Positions 9,432-19,527 are shown, counted from the stretch's first letter. The stretch is DNA of 64,000 nt from Bacteroidota bacterium (GCA_025361565.1 JANYKN010000116.1:124001-188000); one strand, 5' to 3'. Translations and numbers: made by a program. Notes: generated by a model from the sequence alone, not told the origin.

Positions 9432-9845
9432 ATGAAAACAGTTAGAAATTTAGTACTTATTATGGTTATTCTTGCCATAAATACAGTGGTTTTAAATGCA
9501 CAATGCTGTGGTAAAGACAGCAAAAAGTCAACTACCAGTTGCAATCATGAAAAAGATTCAACAAATAAATCACAAATAATGAAAGTAGGATCTTTAAATT
9601 TTAAAGTTGACGGTAAATGTGACATGTGTAAAGACAGAATTGAAAAGGCTGCACTTGGTGTAAAAGGCGTTCAATCTGCTGTTTGGGACACTGAAACACA
9701 CCAATTATCAGTGAACTTAAACGGGGAAGTGAAACCCGAAGATGTTTATCAGGCCGTTGCAAACGCAGGACATGATAATGAGAAATTTAAAGCAACTGAT
9801 AAAGCTTATAAGGCATTACCAAAGTGCTGCAAATATAGAATTTAA
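9432..9845 (+). CDS. Secreted heavy-metal-associated (HMA) domain protein
   Basis: A 137-residue exported protein: signal peptide about 1-23 (ending near LNAQCCG), then an HMA domain (about residues 50-115) of beta-alpha-beta-beta-alpha-beta type. Its CDMC motif in KVDGKCDMCKDRIE is the CxxC metal site, and GVKGVQSAVWD and THQLSV match the following strands. The C-terminal tail ALPKCCKY adds a further cysteine pair. Such domains carry Cu(I) as chaperones or feed efflux pumps. Being exported, this copy probably works in the periplasm with the Cus system downstream. It follows the Met-rich lipoprotein by 47 bases, consistent with one operon. Confidence 0.85.
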   Translation: MKTVRNLVLIMVILAINTVVLNAQCCGKDSKKSTTSCNHEKDSTNKSQIMKVGSLNFKVDGKCDMCKDRIEKAALGVKGVQSAVWDTETHQLSVNLNGEVKPEDVYQAVANAGHDNEKFKATDKAYKALPKCCKYRI

Positions 9846-9853
9846 TATTTTTC

Positions 9854-9882
9854 CCCTTCCATCCCTGTGTGCGGTGGAAGGG
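9854..9882 (+). repeat. Intergenic hairpin in the copper operon
   Basis: A perfect 8-bp stem (CCCTTCCA pairing with TGGAAGGG) with a 13-base loop lies between the HMA protein and the HMBD lipoprotein. No T-run follows, so it is more likely an mRNA-processing or stability hairpin than a full terminator. Confidence 0.55.
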
Positions 9883-9928
9883 ATAATTTACCAATAATTA
9901 TTATTTTTAATTTTAATACCAAACAATT

Positions 9929-10153
9929 ATGAAAAAAGCAATTTTAATCTTGGTTTTTGCAGTTTCAACTGCAATGGTTTTTAATGCATGCAGCGGAAGT
10001 TCAGCAGATAAAACAGAACAAACCGCTAAAGTAGAATACACTTGTTCCATGCACCCAGAAGTTTTGCAGGACAAACCAGGCAAATGTCCAAAATGTGGTA
10101 TGGAATTGATTGAAAAGAAAACCGAAGAAGTGAAGGATTCTACAAAAATGTAA
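9929..10153 (+). CDS. Heavy-metal-binding domain (HMBD) lipoprotein
   Basis: A 74-residue lipoprotein. The signal peptide ends in a VFNAC lipobox (Cys21). The mature part is essentially one heavy-metal-binding domain: YTCSMHPEVLQDKPGKCPKC followed by GMEL, with the Cys-x-Met-His-Pro and CPxCGM ligands. The same module is found at the N terminus of the CusB-like adaptor in this operon (around 15.9 kb), so the domain exists here both free and fused. It probably holds copper or silver in the periplasm and hands it to the pump; this is inferred from context. It sits 83 bases after the HMA gene, separated by a hairpin. Confidence 0.85.
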   Translation: MKKAILILVFAVSTAMVFNACSGSSADKTEQTAKVEYTCSMHPEVLQDKPGKCPKCGMELIEKKTEEVKDSTKM

Positions 10154-10173
10154 TCATCCAAAGCTATACATCC

Positions 10174-10198
10174 GTGCCACCGTTTTGAGCGGTGGCAC
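10174..10198. repeat. GTGCCACCG palindrome (first copy)
   Basis: A perfect 9-bp stem, GTGCCACCG pairing with CGGTGGCAC around a 7-base loop, preceded by ATCC. A related copy with the same GCCACC core lies at 17895-17927 at the other end of the efflux genes. No T-run follows, so it is best described as a dispersed palindromic repeat that may also tune operon mRNA. Confidence 0.65.
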
Positions 10199-10244
10199 AG
10201 ATAAATGATTCAGATCTTAAAATTCCAATTAACATCCCAAAAAA

Positions 10245-13200
10245 ATGGTAAATAAAATAATAAAATTTTTCCTTGATAATAGACTGGTGACCATCATTTT
10301 ATTATTTATGTTTATTGTTTGGGGAATAATTACGGCACCTTTTGATTGGAATACAGGATTCCTGCCCCGCACTCCAATTCCAGTAGATGCCATACCTGAT
10401 ATCGGAGATAATCAACAAATTGTTGAAACCGAATGGATGGGTCGCTCCCCTAAAGATATTCAGGATCAAATTACTTATCCATTAACCACTGCACTTTTAG
10501 GTATTCCAGGTGTTAGAACAATTCGCAGTACATCCATGTTTGGAATGTCTTTTATCTATATTATTTTTAATGATGACGTTGAATTTTACTGGAGCCGCTC
10601 CCGTGTTCTGGAAAAATTAAATTCTTTGCAATCAGGAATAATACCAACGGGAGTACAGCCAACTTTAGGACCTGACGCTACCGCCCTTGGACAAATTTAT
10701 TGGTATACACTGGAAGGGAGAGATCCAAAAACTGGAAAACCAACTGGTGGCTGGGATCCTCAAGAACTAAGAACCATTCAGGATTATTACGTAAAATATT
10801 CTTTATCCGCAGCCGAAGGTGTTTCGGAAGTTGCGTCTATTGGAGGTTTTATAAAAGAATATCAAATTGACCTTGACCCCGATGCCATGAAATCCTATAA
10901 TGTTTCAGTTATGGATGCAATGAAGGCAGTTCAGAACTCGAATCTTGATATCGGAGCCGAAACCATTGAATTAAATCAGGTCGAATACATAATCAGGGGC
11001 TTGGGTTATATCAAATCAATTGAAGATATTGAACAAACCGTTGTTAGTGTTAAAGATAATATTCCGATTACAATAAAACAAATTGGAAAAGTAAATTTTG
11101 GACCTGCCACCCGTCGAGGCGGTTTGGATAAATTAGGGATTGAAGCTGTTGGTGCTGTTGTAGTGGCACGCTACAAGTCTAATCCCATGGAAGTAATCAG
11201 CAATATCAAAAAGAAGATTGCTGAAATCGATCCCGGATTACCTTCTAAAACCCTTGCGATGGCACTGTAAGCAAAGTAACAATTGTCCCATTTTACGATC
11301 GCACAGGGTTAATAAGCGAAACCATTGGAACATTGGAATCGGCATTAACCCACGAAATACTAATTTGTATTATCGTAGTTATTGTATTGTTGATGAATTT
11401 AAGATCATCCATAGTCGTTGCTTTTCTTTTGCCCCTTGGTGTGCTCACTACCTTTATTTTTATGTATTATTTTGGTGTCGATGCCAATATTGTTGCACTT
11501 TCAGGTATTGCCATAGCAATTGGTGTGATGACAGACGTTGGTATTGTTGATGTTGAAAATATCATCAGGCATATGGAAATGCCTGGGAATCATAATTTAA
11601 AAGGAAAGCCACTTCGGCAATTGATATACAATGCTACAACCCAAGTTAGAACAGCTGTAATTATTGGAATTGGAACAACAATTCTAAGTTTTTTACCCGT
11701 ATTTGCAATGGAAGCAGCCGAAGGAAAACTTTTTAAACCTTTGGCATTTACCAAAACATTCGCCATTCTGGCATCCCTCCTATTGGGATTTGTTGTATTG
11801 CCTACTTTAGCTTATTTCATTTTTTCTATTCGTAGCAACACAAAAAGAATCTATCAGATTTGGAATATTTCGTTAATAGTTGCAGGCATTCTAATTCCTT
11901 TAATTTGGGGAGTTTTTCCTTTGTTTTTCCTCGCTCTTATTGGTGTAAATAACCTTCTGGAACATAAATGGAAAGAAAAATATAAACGTTTGCCTGAATT
12001 TATTAATCAAGGTATTGTTATTCTTTTTGCCTTGTATTATTTAATTGTGGAATGGCTTCCTTTGGGACCTCAAAACCATTTCATCGTCAACTTTTTATTT
12101 GTAGTTTTAATTATAGGTTTTGTTCTATCGCTTCTTTCGTTAATGGTAAAATATTACGAACCAGTGCTTAGATGGTGTCTTTCGAATAAATTTAAATTTC
12201 TGGCAATTCCGCTATTCACAACCTTGTTTGGCATTTTTGTTTGGCTTGGTTTCAACTCTATGTTTGGTTTTATTGCAATAGGATCTGAAAAAATTGGTTG
12301 GAATATACGGGAAACTTCTGTATGGCAAGGTATATCGGAATCCTTTCCTGGAATGGGCAAAGAGTTTATGCCTGCATTAAACGAAGGCTCATTTTTGTTA
12401 ATGCCAACGAGTATGCCCCATTCCGGTGTTGAAAAAAATATTGACTATGTGAAAATGTTGGATGTCCGGTTGGCAAACATTCCTGAAGTTGATCTGGCTG
12501 TAGGTAAATGGGGACGTGTAAATTCAGCCCTTGATCCTGCAAATATCCAAATGTTTGAAAACATAATCAATTACAAACCAGAATATGTGCTAGACCATGA
12601 TGGACATAGGAAAAGATTTAAAACAGATGGTTCCGGAAACTTTGTTTTGAAAGATGGTTCCTTTTATAATCCGGACAAAGATGGTTTTAAAAAGATTGAT
12701 ACTGCCATTCTTATCCATGATGACAATGGAGAATATTACCGCCAATGGAGGCCTCAAATACGCAAGCCGGATGATATCTGGAAAGAGATAATAAAAGTTA
12801 CTCAATTACCGGGTTTGACTTCGGCCCCTAAATTACAACCGATTGAAACCCGGCTAATCATGCTATCGACTGGAATGCGTGCTCCAATGGGTATTAAAGT
12901 TTATGGGCCCGATTTGGAAACTATTGAAAAAACTGGTATTGAAATTGAAAAACAGTTAAAAAGCATTCCATCGGTTGAAGCTTCATCTGTTTTTGCAGAA
13001 CGAAGCGTTGGTTCGCCTTATTTATTAATAAATATTAAGCGAGAGCAAATTGCCAGGTACGGATTAACGATAAAAGATATCCAAAATATAATACAATCGG
13101 CCATTGGTGGCATGGAACTGACCAAAACAGTTGAAGGCAGGGAACGATATGGTGTAAGAATCAGATATGCCCGCGAATTAAGGACAACTCCTGATGATTT

Positions 13201-14089
13201 GGTGAAAATCTTAATACCAACTATGTCTGGAATACAAGTCCCATTAGGTGAGCTGGCCAGTATTGATTACCAAGTTGGGCCTCAAATGATTCGAAGTGAG
13301 AATACTTTTCTTACCGGATATGTGATTTTTGACAAAAAGCCTGGTCTTGCTGAAGTTGATGTTGTAAACCAAGCCGATGATTTTTTAAAATCGAAAATTG
13401 AAACCGGTGAACTGGTTATTCCTAAAGGTGTGACTTATCATTTTGCAGGAAATTATGAACAGCAACTTAGAGCGACCAAGCGTCTTTCTATTGTAATACC
13501 TATTAGTTTATTGTTGATTTTTCTGCTTTTATATTTTCAATTTAAAACAGTAACCGCTTCATTTATTCATTTTTCTGGAGTAATTGTGGCTTTTGGTGGT
13601 GGATTTATTCTATTATGGCTTTATGGACAGGGCTGGTTTATGAATTTTTCAATTGCGGGTGTAAATATGCGCGATTTGTTCCAGATGCATCCCATAAATC
13701 TTAGTGTTGCAGTGTGGGTGGGCTTTATTTCGTTATTTGGATTGGCTACCAATGATGGCGTAATTATGGGAACTTACATCCATCAAGTATTTGAAGAGCG
13801 TAAACCCACAACTGTTGAAGAAGTGCGGGAAGCTGTGGTTGATGCCGGTAAAAAACGTGTTCGCCCGGCCATGATGACAGCCGCTGTAATTATAATCGCA
13901 CTTTTACCCGTTCTTACTTCAACTGGTAAAGGTGCAGATGTTATGGTTCCGATTGCAATCCCAACAATTGGTGGAATGATCATCCAATTGATGACAATGT
14001 ATGTAGTTCCGGTCTTTCAGGCTATTTGGAGGGAAAGAAGTTTAAAAAATGATGGGAAAAAGATAGAATCTCATATTGAAATAGATTGA
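10245..14089 (+). pseudogene. cusA: CusA/CzcA-type RND efflux pump, frame broken by a single-base deletion
   Basis: Together the two frames encode a full RND heavy-metal pump of about 1281 residues that would move Cu(I)/Ag(I) by proton antiport. The first frame runs 10245-11270 and ends PSKTLAMAL then stop. The second frame reads DGTVSKVTIVPFYDRTGLI from 11258 onward, exactly the next part of the family, and continues to 14089. One base appears missing near 11257 (CTTGC-GATGGC). The first frame shows PVDAIPDIGDNQQIVETEW and PGVRTIRSTSMFGMSFIY; the second shows the transmembrane Asp region GVMTDVGIVDVEN and MLSTGMRAPMGIKVYG, characteristic of the Cus/Czc clade. Everything else is intact, so this is either a very recent mutation or a sequence error. 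Confidence 0.88.
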
Positions 14090-14193
14090 AAGAGGTTTCG
14101 GAAGGTTAAAGATAGGGTACAGAAGGGTAAATCTTGGGTGCAGACTCGAAATAAAAGGGTACGGAAGGGTATAACGCTAATACAAACTCAATG

Positions 14194-14222
14194 ACCTGAT
14201 AGTGTTTTCAAACCTGTCAGTG
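14194..14222. repeat. Imperfect hairpin between cusA and the TolC-like gene
   Basis: The spacer contains CTGATAG...CTGTCAG arms (one G-T pair), related in sequence to the CCTGACAGC palindromes at 44.65 and 51.66 kb. Just upstream are two near-identical direct repeats beginning AGGGTACAGAAGGGTA and AGGGTACGGAAGGGTA (about 14115-14175). The role is unknown. Confidence 0.4.
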
Positions 14223-14315
14223 TCAGACTCAAATTACAATGACAGGTCTTTCAGGCTCATCATACTTTATGCAGTCCAGGAAGATTTATAAAAATTAATT
14301 CTACAAAATACAGCT

Positions 14316-15698
14316 ATGAAATCGATACTTAAAATATTATTCATTATTATCTGGCTTCCAATCCCATTTAGTTCTACAGCACAGGAAAACCTTGATACTC
14401 TCCTGCAAATTGCAGCCCGTAATAATCCAGATTTAAAGTCAAAGTTTAATAAATATATGGCTGATTTGCAAAAAGCTCCGCAAATTGGTAGTTTACCAGA
14501 TCCTGATATAACATTCGGGTTTTTCATCAAACCTATGGAATTGATGGAGGGCAATCAATTGGGACAAATTCAGTTTATGCAAATGTTTCCCTGGTTTGGA
14601 ACATTGAAAGCGTCAAAAGACGAAGCTTCCGCCATGGCTCTGTCTTCATTTGAATTGTTTATGGCAGAAAAAGAAGTAATATTTTATACAGTCAGAACAA
14701 ATTACTATCAGCTTTATCTAAACCAAAAACAAATTCAGGTTTATGACACAACATTAGTTTTACTCAGAAGCATTGAGCAATTACTACTGACTAGGTTGAA
14801 AACCATAAACACTGGCAGCACAAATCCGCAAAGTAATGGAAGTCAAATGCCAAATAATTCAGATCAACGAAATAATTCGATGAATGGAAATCAAAACAAC
14901 CAGCAGGTTAAAACTTCCATGAACAATCCAACCATGGCGGGTAGCAGCACAGTTTTTTCTGACTTATTGCGTTTACAAATTGAAATAAAAGAATTGGAAG
15001 ACAATATTGCTTTTATGAAAGATCAAAAACAAATGCTAATTATTCAACTTAATATGTATCTGAATAGATTGCCTAAGTCTGAAATTTATGTTCCTACTAG
15101 TTTGGAAATCCCAGCATTTGATTATCTAAACCCTGCTCTTTTCGATAGTATTAAAGTAAATAATCCCATGATGAAAATGAATAAAGCGGATATTCTGGCA
15201 GCGCAAAAAGGCGTACAAATGAAGAAAAAAATGAGTTATCCGATGGTTGGCTTGGGAATAAACTATATGTTGATAAACAAAAACCCAATGAATACCTCTG
15301 AAATGAATGGTAAAGACATGGTTATGCCAATGATTACAATGAAATTGCCAATTTACCGCAAAAAATACAGTGCATCAATCAAAGAAGCAGAATTACTGGA
15401 AAATTTGGCCAACGAACAATTAAATAATACCGAAAATATGCTTTATATGGAATATTTGGGTTATCAGTTTGCATTGAAAGATGCAGAAAGAAAATTATCC
15501 CTTTATCAGGATGTTGTTTCACTGACACAGAAAAGTTTTGATTTATTATCGGTGCAATATGCTTCATCGGGAGCCGATTTCGATGCTTTAATCCGATCAT
15601 ATCGTCAACTATTGGATTATAAATTAAATATAACACAAGTGCAGGTTGATAAATTATCAGCTATTGCAGGAATGCAAAAATTGCTTTCGAAAAATTAA
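14316..15698 (+). CDS. TolC-family outer-membrane efflux protein (CusC-like)
   Basis: A 460-residue outer-membrane factor with signal peptide (about 1-22, ending SSTAQ). The pattern AARNNPDLKSKFNKYMADLQKAPQIGSLPDPD is the usual start of the TolC alpha-helical repeat: long amphipathic helices alternating with short strands. The second half repeats the pattern (DILAAQKGVQMKKKM, FDLLSVQYASSGADFDALI). A Met/Asn/Gln-rich insertion (about residues 165-215) carries several methionines and may contact metal. It would form the trimeric exit duct for the CusA pump. It lies between the pump and adaptor genes, and its length agrees with Bacteroidota CusC-type proteins. Family certain; metal role from context. 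Confidence 0.88.
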   Translation: MKSILKILFIIIWLPIPFSSTAQENLDTLLQIAARNNPDLKSKFNKYMADLQKAPQIGSLPDPDITFGFFIKPMELMEGNQLGQIQFMQMFPWFGTLKASKDEASAMALSSFELFMAEKEVIFYTVRTNYYQLYLNQKQIQVYDTTLVLLRSIEQLLLTRLKTINTGSTNPQSNGSQMPNNSDQRNNSMNGNQNNQQVKTSMNNPTMAGSSTVFSDLLRLQIEIKELEDNIAFMKDQKQMLIIQLNMYLNRLPKSEIYVPTSLEIPAFDYLNPALFDSIKVNNPMMKMNKADILAAQKGVQMKKKMSYPMVGLGINYMLINKNPMNTSEMNGKDMVMPMITMKLPIYRKKYSASIKEAELLENLANEQLNNTENMLYMEYLGYQFALKDAERKLSLYQDVVSLTQKSFDLLSVQYASSGADFDALIRSYRQLLDYKLNITQVQVDKLSAIAGMQKLLSKN

Positions 15699-15705
15699 GT
15701 TATTT

Positions 15706-15735
15706 GACTTTCCAAGTTTCAAAACTTGGAAAGTC
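15706..15735. repeat. Perfect 14-bp-stem palindrome between the TolC-like and adaptor genes
   Basis: Arms GACTTTCCAAGTTT and AAACTTGGAAAGTC are perfect complements around a CA loop. The element starts 8 bases after the TolC-like stop codon. There is no T-run. It resembles the CTTTCGGGTTT palindrome at 41037-41059 in design and may be a dispersed repeat that also stabilises the upstream mRNA. Confidence 0.65.
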
Positions 15736-15769
15736 TAAAGAGATATAAAAAAATTTAATAAGCAAAAAC

Positions 15770-17497
15770 ATGAAGAATCTTATCAAAAACAAGTATTTCC
15801 AATGGTCACTGATTCTCTTTTTCGGATTATTTTTAGGAAAGTTAATTTTTTCTAATTCTACAACTTCCGAGAAACATGATCATTCAAGTTCTGAAAACCT
15901 AAATACCATTTGGACTTGCGCCATGCATCCTCAAATAAGGCTGGATAAACCAGGCAAATGTCCAATATGTGGAATGGATTTAATTCAACTTAATCAAAAT
16001 TCAGATAATTCCGGATCTAATACAATTGAGCTTTCAACGGATGCCTTACAATTGGCAAATGTTCAAACAAGTATTGTAAAACGAGAAAAACCTGAAAAAG
16101 AAGTCCGGATGTATGGACGTATCGAGGCTGATGAACGCTTGATGCAAACCATTCCCGCCCACATTCCCGGGAGGATTGAAAAATTATTGGTCAATTTTAC
16201 AGGTGATGAAGTGGTTAAAGGACAAACAATAGCTATAATCTATTCACCAACACTTATACAGGCACAACAAGAATTGCTTGAAGCAAAAAAGCTTGCAAAT
16301 ACTTTACCCGGTGCCCTTGAAGCAGCGCGCGAAAAACTTCGTGAATGGAAACTTACCGATACGCAAATCTCTGAAATTGTAAATACGGAAAAGATAATTT
16401 CAAATTTTGAAGTCAAGTCAACCGTTTCGGGAATTATAACCAAAAAAATCGTGAATCAGGGTGATTATGTATCACAAGGTTCTGCATTATACGAGGTTTC
16501 AGATTTATCAAATGTTTGGATTCAATTCGATGCCTACGAAAGTGATTTGCCTTGGATTAAACAAGGAGATAAAATTCAATTTTCTTTGCAATCAATTCCC
16601 GGAAAAAACTTTACAGCAAATATCACATTTATTTCTCCAGTAATTGACGATTTTTCCAGAGTGGCTAAAATCCGCATTGAGCTTGCCAATACAGGTCGAA
16701 TTTTCAAACCCGGGATGTTTGCTACAGGAATTGTAAATGCCAAATTGGAAAATTTCAAAGACAATATTATTATTCCACGTTCAGCAGTTCTATGGACAGG
16801 GAAACGTTCGGTGGCCTATATAAAAATTCCAGGTATGCAAATGCCTACTTTTGAAATGCGTGAAATTGATTTAGGACCAGAATTGGGTAACAGTTATGTA
16901 ATTTTAAGTGGTTTGCAGGAAGGTGAGGAACTGGTTACAAACGGAGTATTCAGTGTTGATGCTGCAGCCCAACTTTCAGGAAAAACAAGTATGATGAACA
17001 GAAACAAGGAGGTTAAAGACGAAATTATTCCTGATTATCGCAAACAGACTTCAATAAAACTTGCAAACCAATTAAATCTGATTTTCAACGCTTATATTCA
17101 ATTTAAAAACAAATTGGTGGCTTCGGATGCGAATTCTGCAATTGCAGAAACTCAAAACCTAAGTAAGCAATTGGAAAGTACAGATTTGGGCTTTTTATCT
17201 GGTGAACAGCAAGTATATTGGTTGACAAAGAGTAAGTTAGTTATTGCCTCATTAAAAGAAATAAAGCAAAATTCAACCATTGATGAAGTTAGAAAATCAT
17301 TTATTACGGTATCCGAAAATCTGATTAAGATATTTAAAGCTTTTGGAACAGGGAATAATAAAGCATATGTCCAGTTTTGTCCGATGGCAAATCAAAACAT
17401 AGGAGCATTTTGGTTAAGTACAGAGAAACAAATTAAAAATCCTTTTTATGGAAATATGATGCTTACTTGTGGAGAAACCAGGGATACAATTAACTAA
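15770..17497 (+). CDS. cusB: CusB-like RND periplasmic adaptor with N-terminal HMBD and C-terminal DUF3347
   Basis: A 575-residue membrane-fusion protein. An N-terminal hydrophobic anchor (about 10-30) precedes a heavy-metal-binding domain (about 45-72) with CAMHP and CPICGMD ligands. Next come the barrel-sandwich hybrid with its hairpin (about 90-230; AHIPGRIEKLLVNFTGDEV and STVSGIITKKIVNQGDYV), the beta barrel (about 245-320) and the membrane-proximal domain ending near AAAQLSG (about 405). The tail (about 415-575) fits DUF3347, with QFCPMANQNIGAFWLST and NPFYGNMMLTCG; such tails are thought to bind metal through Cys/Met. The protein would link the pump to the TolC-like channel and deliver Cu/Ag. 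It sits 71 bases after the channel gene, in the same operon. Confidence 0.92.
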   Translation: MKNLIKNKYFQWSLILFFGLFLGKLIFSNSTTSEKHDHSSSENLNTIWTCAMHPQIRLDKPGKCPICGMDLIQLNQNSDNSGSNTIELSTDALQLANVQTSIVKREKPEKEVRMYGRIEADERLMQTIPAHIPGRIEKLLVNFTGDEVVKGQTIAIIYSPTLIQAQQELLEAKKLANTLPGALEAAREKLREWKLTDTQISEIVNTEKIISNFEVKSTVSGIITKKIVNQGDYVSQGSALYEVSDLSNVWIQFDAYESDLPWIKQGDKIQFSLQSIPGKNFTANITFISPVIDDFSRVAKIRIELANTGRIFKPGMFATGIVNAKLENFKDNIIIPRSAVLWTGKRSVAYIKIPGMQMPTFEMREIDLGPELGNSYVILSGLQEGEELVTNGVFSVDAAAQLSGKTSMMNRNKEVKDEIIPDYRKQTSIKLANQLNLIFNAYIQFKNKLVASDANSAIAETQNLSKQLESTDLGFLSGEQQVYWLTKSKLVIASLKEIKQNSTIDEVRKSFITVSENLIKIFKAFGTGNNKAYVQFCPMANQNIGAFWLSTEKQIKNPFYGNMMLTCGETRDTIN

Positions 17498-17530
17498 AAA
17501 TCGAAATAATAATCATTAATCATAAAAAAA

Positions 17531-17881
17531 ATGTGGTACTACATTATAAAAGTTCTAACCTCTTCAATCATCATTGTTTTGATCAGCGAAATATCAAAAC
17601 GAAATAACTTTTGGGCAAGTGTTACAGCTTCCATACCACTGGTTTCATTGCTGGCTTTTATTTGGCTTTATATTGACACAAAAGATGTCAAGAAGATTTC
17701 AGAGCTCTCAACTGGCATTTTTTGGCTTGTAATCCCCTCACTCACTTTCTTTCTGGTTTTTCCTGTTTTGCTAAAAAGAAACATCAACTTTTATGTTTCC
17801 ATGATCATTTCAATCGTTGTGATGGTAATATTTTACTTTGTGCTTGTTTTTATTTTGAAAAAGTTTGGAATTAAGATATAA
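17531..17881 (+). CDS. DUF3147 family inner-membrane protein
   Basis: A 116-residue integral membrane protein with four predicted hydrophobic segments (about 5-22, 29-47, 61-80 and 88-110). Its start, MWYYIIKVLTSSIIIVLISE, and the following KRNNFWASVTASIPLVSLLA stretch match the DUF3147 pattern. The family is uncharacterised and often accompanies heavy-metal efflux genes. It follows the adaptor by 33 bases and is the last gene of the operon, with a palindrome directly after it. Function unknown; a supporting membrane role in metal resistance is only a neighbourhood inference. Confidence 0.78.
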   Translation: MWYYIIKVLTSSIIIVLISEISKRNNFWASVTASIPLVSLLAFIWLYIDTKDVKKISELSTGIFWLVIPSLTFFLVFPVLLKRNINFYVSMIISIVVMVIFYFVLVFILKKFGIKI

Positions 17882-17894
17882 CCAACAATATAGA

Positions 17895-17927
17895 ATCCGT
17901 GCCACCGCTCCAAGAGGTGGCGCGGAT
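17895..17927. terminator. GCCACC palindrome between convergent operons, likely bidirectional terminator
   Basis: An 11-bp stem with one mismatch (ATCCG-GCCACC pairing with GGTGGC-CGGAT) lies between the convergent ends of the DUF3147 gene and the carboxyltransferase gene. It is the second copy of the GTGCCACCG repeat seen at 10174-10198. No strong T-run is present on either side, so termination efficiency is uncertain. Confidence 0.5.
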
Positions 17928-17939
17928 GAAACAAGCTTC

Positions 17940-19478
17940 TTACAAAGGAATATTCCCATGCTTTTTAGGCGGATTCGATTTGCTCTTGTTTTGTGTCATT
18001 TCTAAAGATTGAATTAGTTTGTGACGCGTTTCTCTTGGGTTGATTATCTCATCGATATAACCCAATTCTGCTGCTTTATATGGACTTGCAAATTTATCAC
18101 GGTAATCCTGAACTGCTTCCAGTCGATCTTTCTCGTTAAGTTTATCACGGTAGATAATATTTACCGCACCTTCGGAGCCCATAACTGCAATTTCAGCAGA
18201 TGGATATGCAAAATTAACATCGGCACCAATGTGCTTGCTCGACATTACATCATAAGCACCACCATAAGCTTTCCTTGTGATAACCGTAATTTTGGGAACT
18301 GTTGCTTCTGCAAATGCGTACAACAATTTGGCTCCATGCTTTATTATTCCTCCGAATTCCTGAGCAGTTCCAGGTAAAAATCCGGGAACATCTACAAAAG
18401 TGATCAACGGAATATTGAAAGCATCGCAAAAGCGCACAAAACGAGCAGCTTTTATCGAAGAATTTATATCCAATACGCCTGCCAAAAATTGGGGCTGATT
18501 GGCTACAATTCCAACTGAACGTCCTCCCAGTCGGGCAAAGCCAATGATAATATTCAATGCATAATATGGCATTATTTCAAAGAAATTATGATCATCAACC
18601 ACTGTGGTAATAATTTCCTTCATGTCATATGGCTTATTTGGATCTTCAGGTATAAGCGTTTGCAATTTTTCATCTTCCCTATTGATATCATCCAAACATG
18701 GCTTCATTGGTGGATCTTCCATGTTATTTGATGGCAAATAACCAAGCAATTCCCGCACCATCATCATCGCATTTTCGTCGTTGTCGGCAGTTAAATGAGC
18801 AACTCCGCTCTTTGAGTTGTGAGCCATAGCACCTCCTAGATCTTCCTTGGTCACTTCTTCATGGGTAACTGTGCGAATAACATCTGGTCCGGTGACAAAC
18901 ATATAACTCGAATCTTTTACCATGATGATAAAATCGGTAATCGCAGGCGAATAAACCGCTCCACCTGCACAAGGCCCTAAAATGGCAGAAATCTGAGGAA
19001 TAACACCTGAATTCATCACATTTCGGTAAAAGATATCGGCATAACCTCCAAGGCTTTCCACTCCTTCCTGAATACGGGCACCTCCTGAATCGTTCAAACC
19101 AATTACAGGAGCACCCATTTTAAGAGCAAGATCCATTATTTTAACCACTTTATCGGCATTGGCACGACTAAGTGTGCCTCCAAAAACAGTAAAATCCTGG
19201 GCAAAAACATAAACCAACCTTCCATCTATTTTGCCATAGCCAGAAACCACACCATCGCCAGGTATCAGATTTTTTTCCATTCCAAAATCGCGTGAACGGT
19301 GAACAACGAATTTATCAAATTCGACAAATGTTCCTGGGTCAACAAGATCGGAAATTCGCTCACGGGCAGTTTTACGACCTGCACTATGTTGTTTGTCAAT
19401 CCGCTCTTGTCCGCCACCAAGTTCGGCTTGCTGGTTTTTGTTGTTGAATTTAATATATCTTTCTTCTGATGATTTCAT
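17940..19478 (-). CDS. pccB: Acyl-CoA carboxylase carboxyltransferase (propionyl-CoA carboxylase beta)
   Basis: A 512-residue biotin-dependent carboxyltransferase. It carries CO2 from carboxybiotin to an acyl-CoA, most likely propionyl-CoA giving methylmalonyl-CoA. The crotonase-fold halves show the oxyanion motifs [20 protein letters not shown] and [16 protein letters not shown] in the N half, and [20 protein letters not shown] and [17 protein letters not shown] in the C half. The tail KKHGNIPL is the usual end of PccB/MmdA proteins. It is the last gene of a minus-strand operon, 49 bases after the biotin carrier. A decarboxylase-type (MmdA) role is possible, but the adjacent biotin carboxylase supports an ATP-driven carboxylase. 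Cytoplasmic; very secure family. Confidence 0.94.
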   Translation of the reverse strand: MKSSEERYIKFNNKNQQAELGGGQERIDKQHSAGRKTARERISDLVDPGTFVEFDKFVVHRSRDFGMEKNLIPGDGVVSGYGKIDGRLVYVFAQDFTVFGGTLSRANADKVVKIMDLALKMGAPVIGLNDSGGARIQEGVESLGGYADIFYRNVMNSGVIPQISAILGPCAGGAVYSPAITDFIIMVKDSSYMFVTGPDVIRTVTHEEVTKEDLGGAMAHNSKSGVAHLTADNDENAMMMVRELLGYLPSNNMEDPPMKPCLDDINREDEKLQTLIPEDPNKPYDMKEIITTVVDDHNFFEIMPYYALNIIIGFARLGGRSVGIVANQPQFLAGVLDINSSIKAARFVRFCDAFNIPLITFVDVPGFLPGTAQEFGGIIKHGAKLLYAFAEATVPKITVITRKAYGGAYDVMSSKHIGADVNFAYPSAEIAVMGSEGAVNIIYRDKLNEKDRLEAVQDYRDKFASPYKAAELGYIDEIINPRETRHKLIQSLEMTQNKSKSNPPKKHGNIPL

Positions 19479-19527
19479 TTGTCAGTATGTTATGATTTAT
19501 AATAATTTAATTATAGGATTTAGGTAT

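Noticed and set aside
11240-11275. Programmed ribosomal frameshift in cusA
   Set aside because: There is no canonical slippery heptamer with a downstream structure, and RND pumps are not known to need one; a simple deletion is the better explanation.
11218-11550. A 110-residue Cys/Tyr/Arg-rich frame overlapping the cusA break
   Set aside because: Out of frame with both parts of the pump and with composition unlike any protein here; a shadow of cusA.
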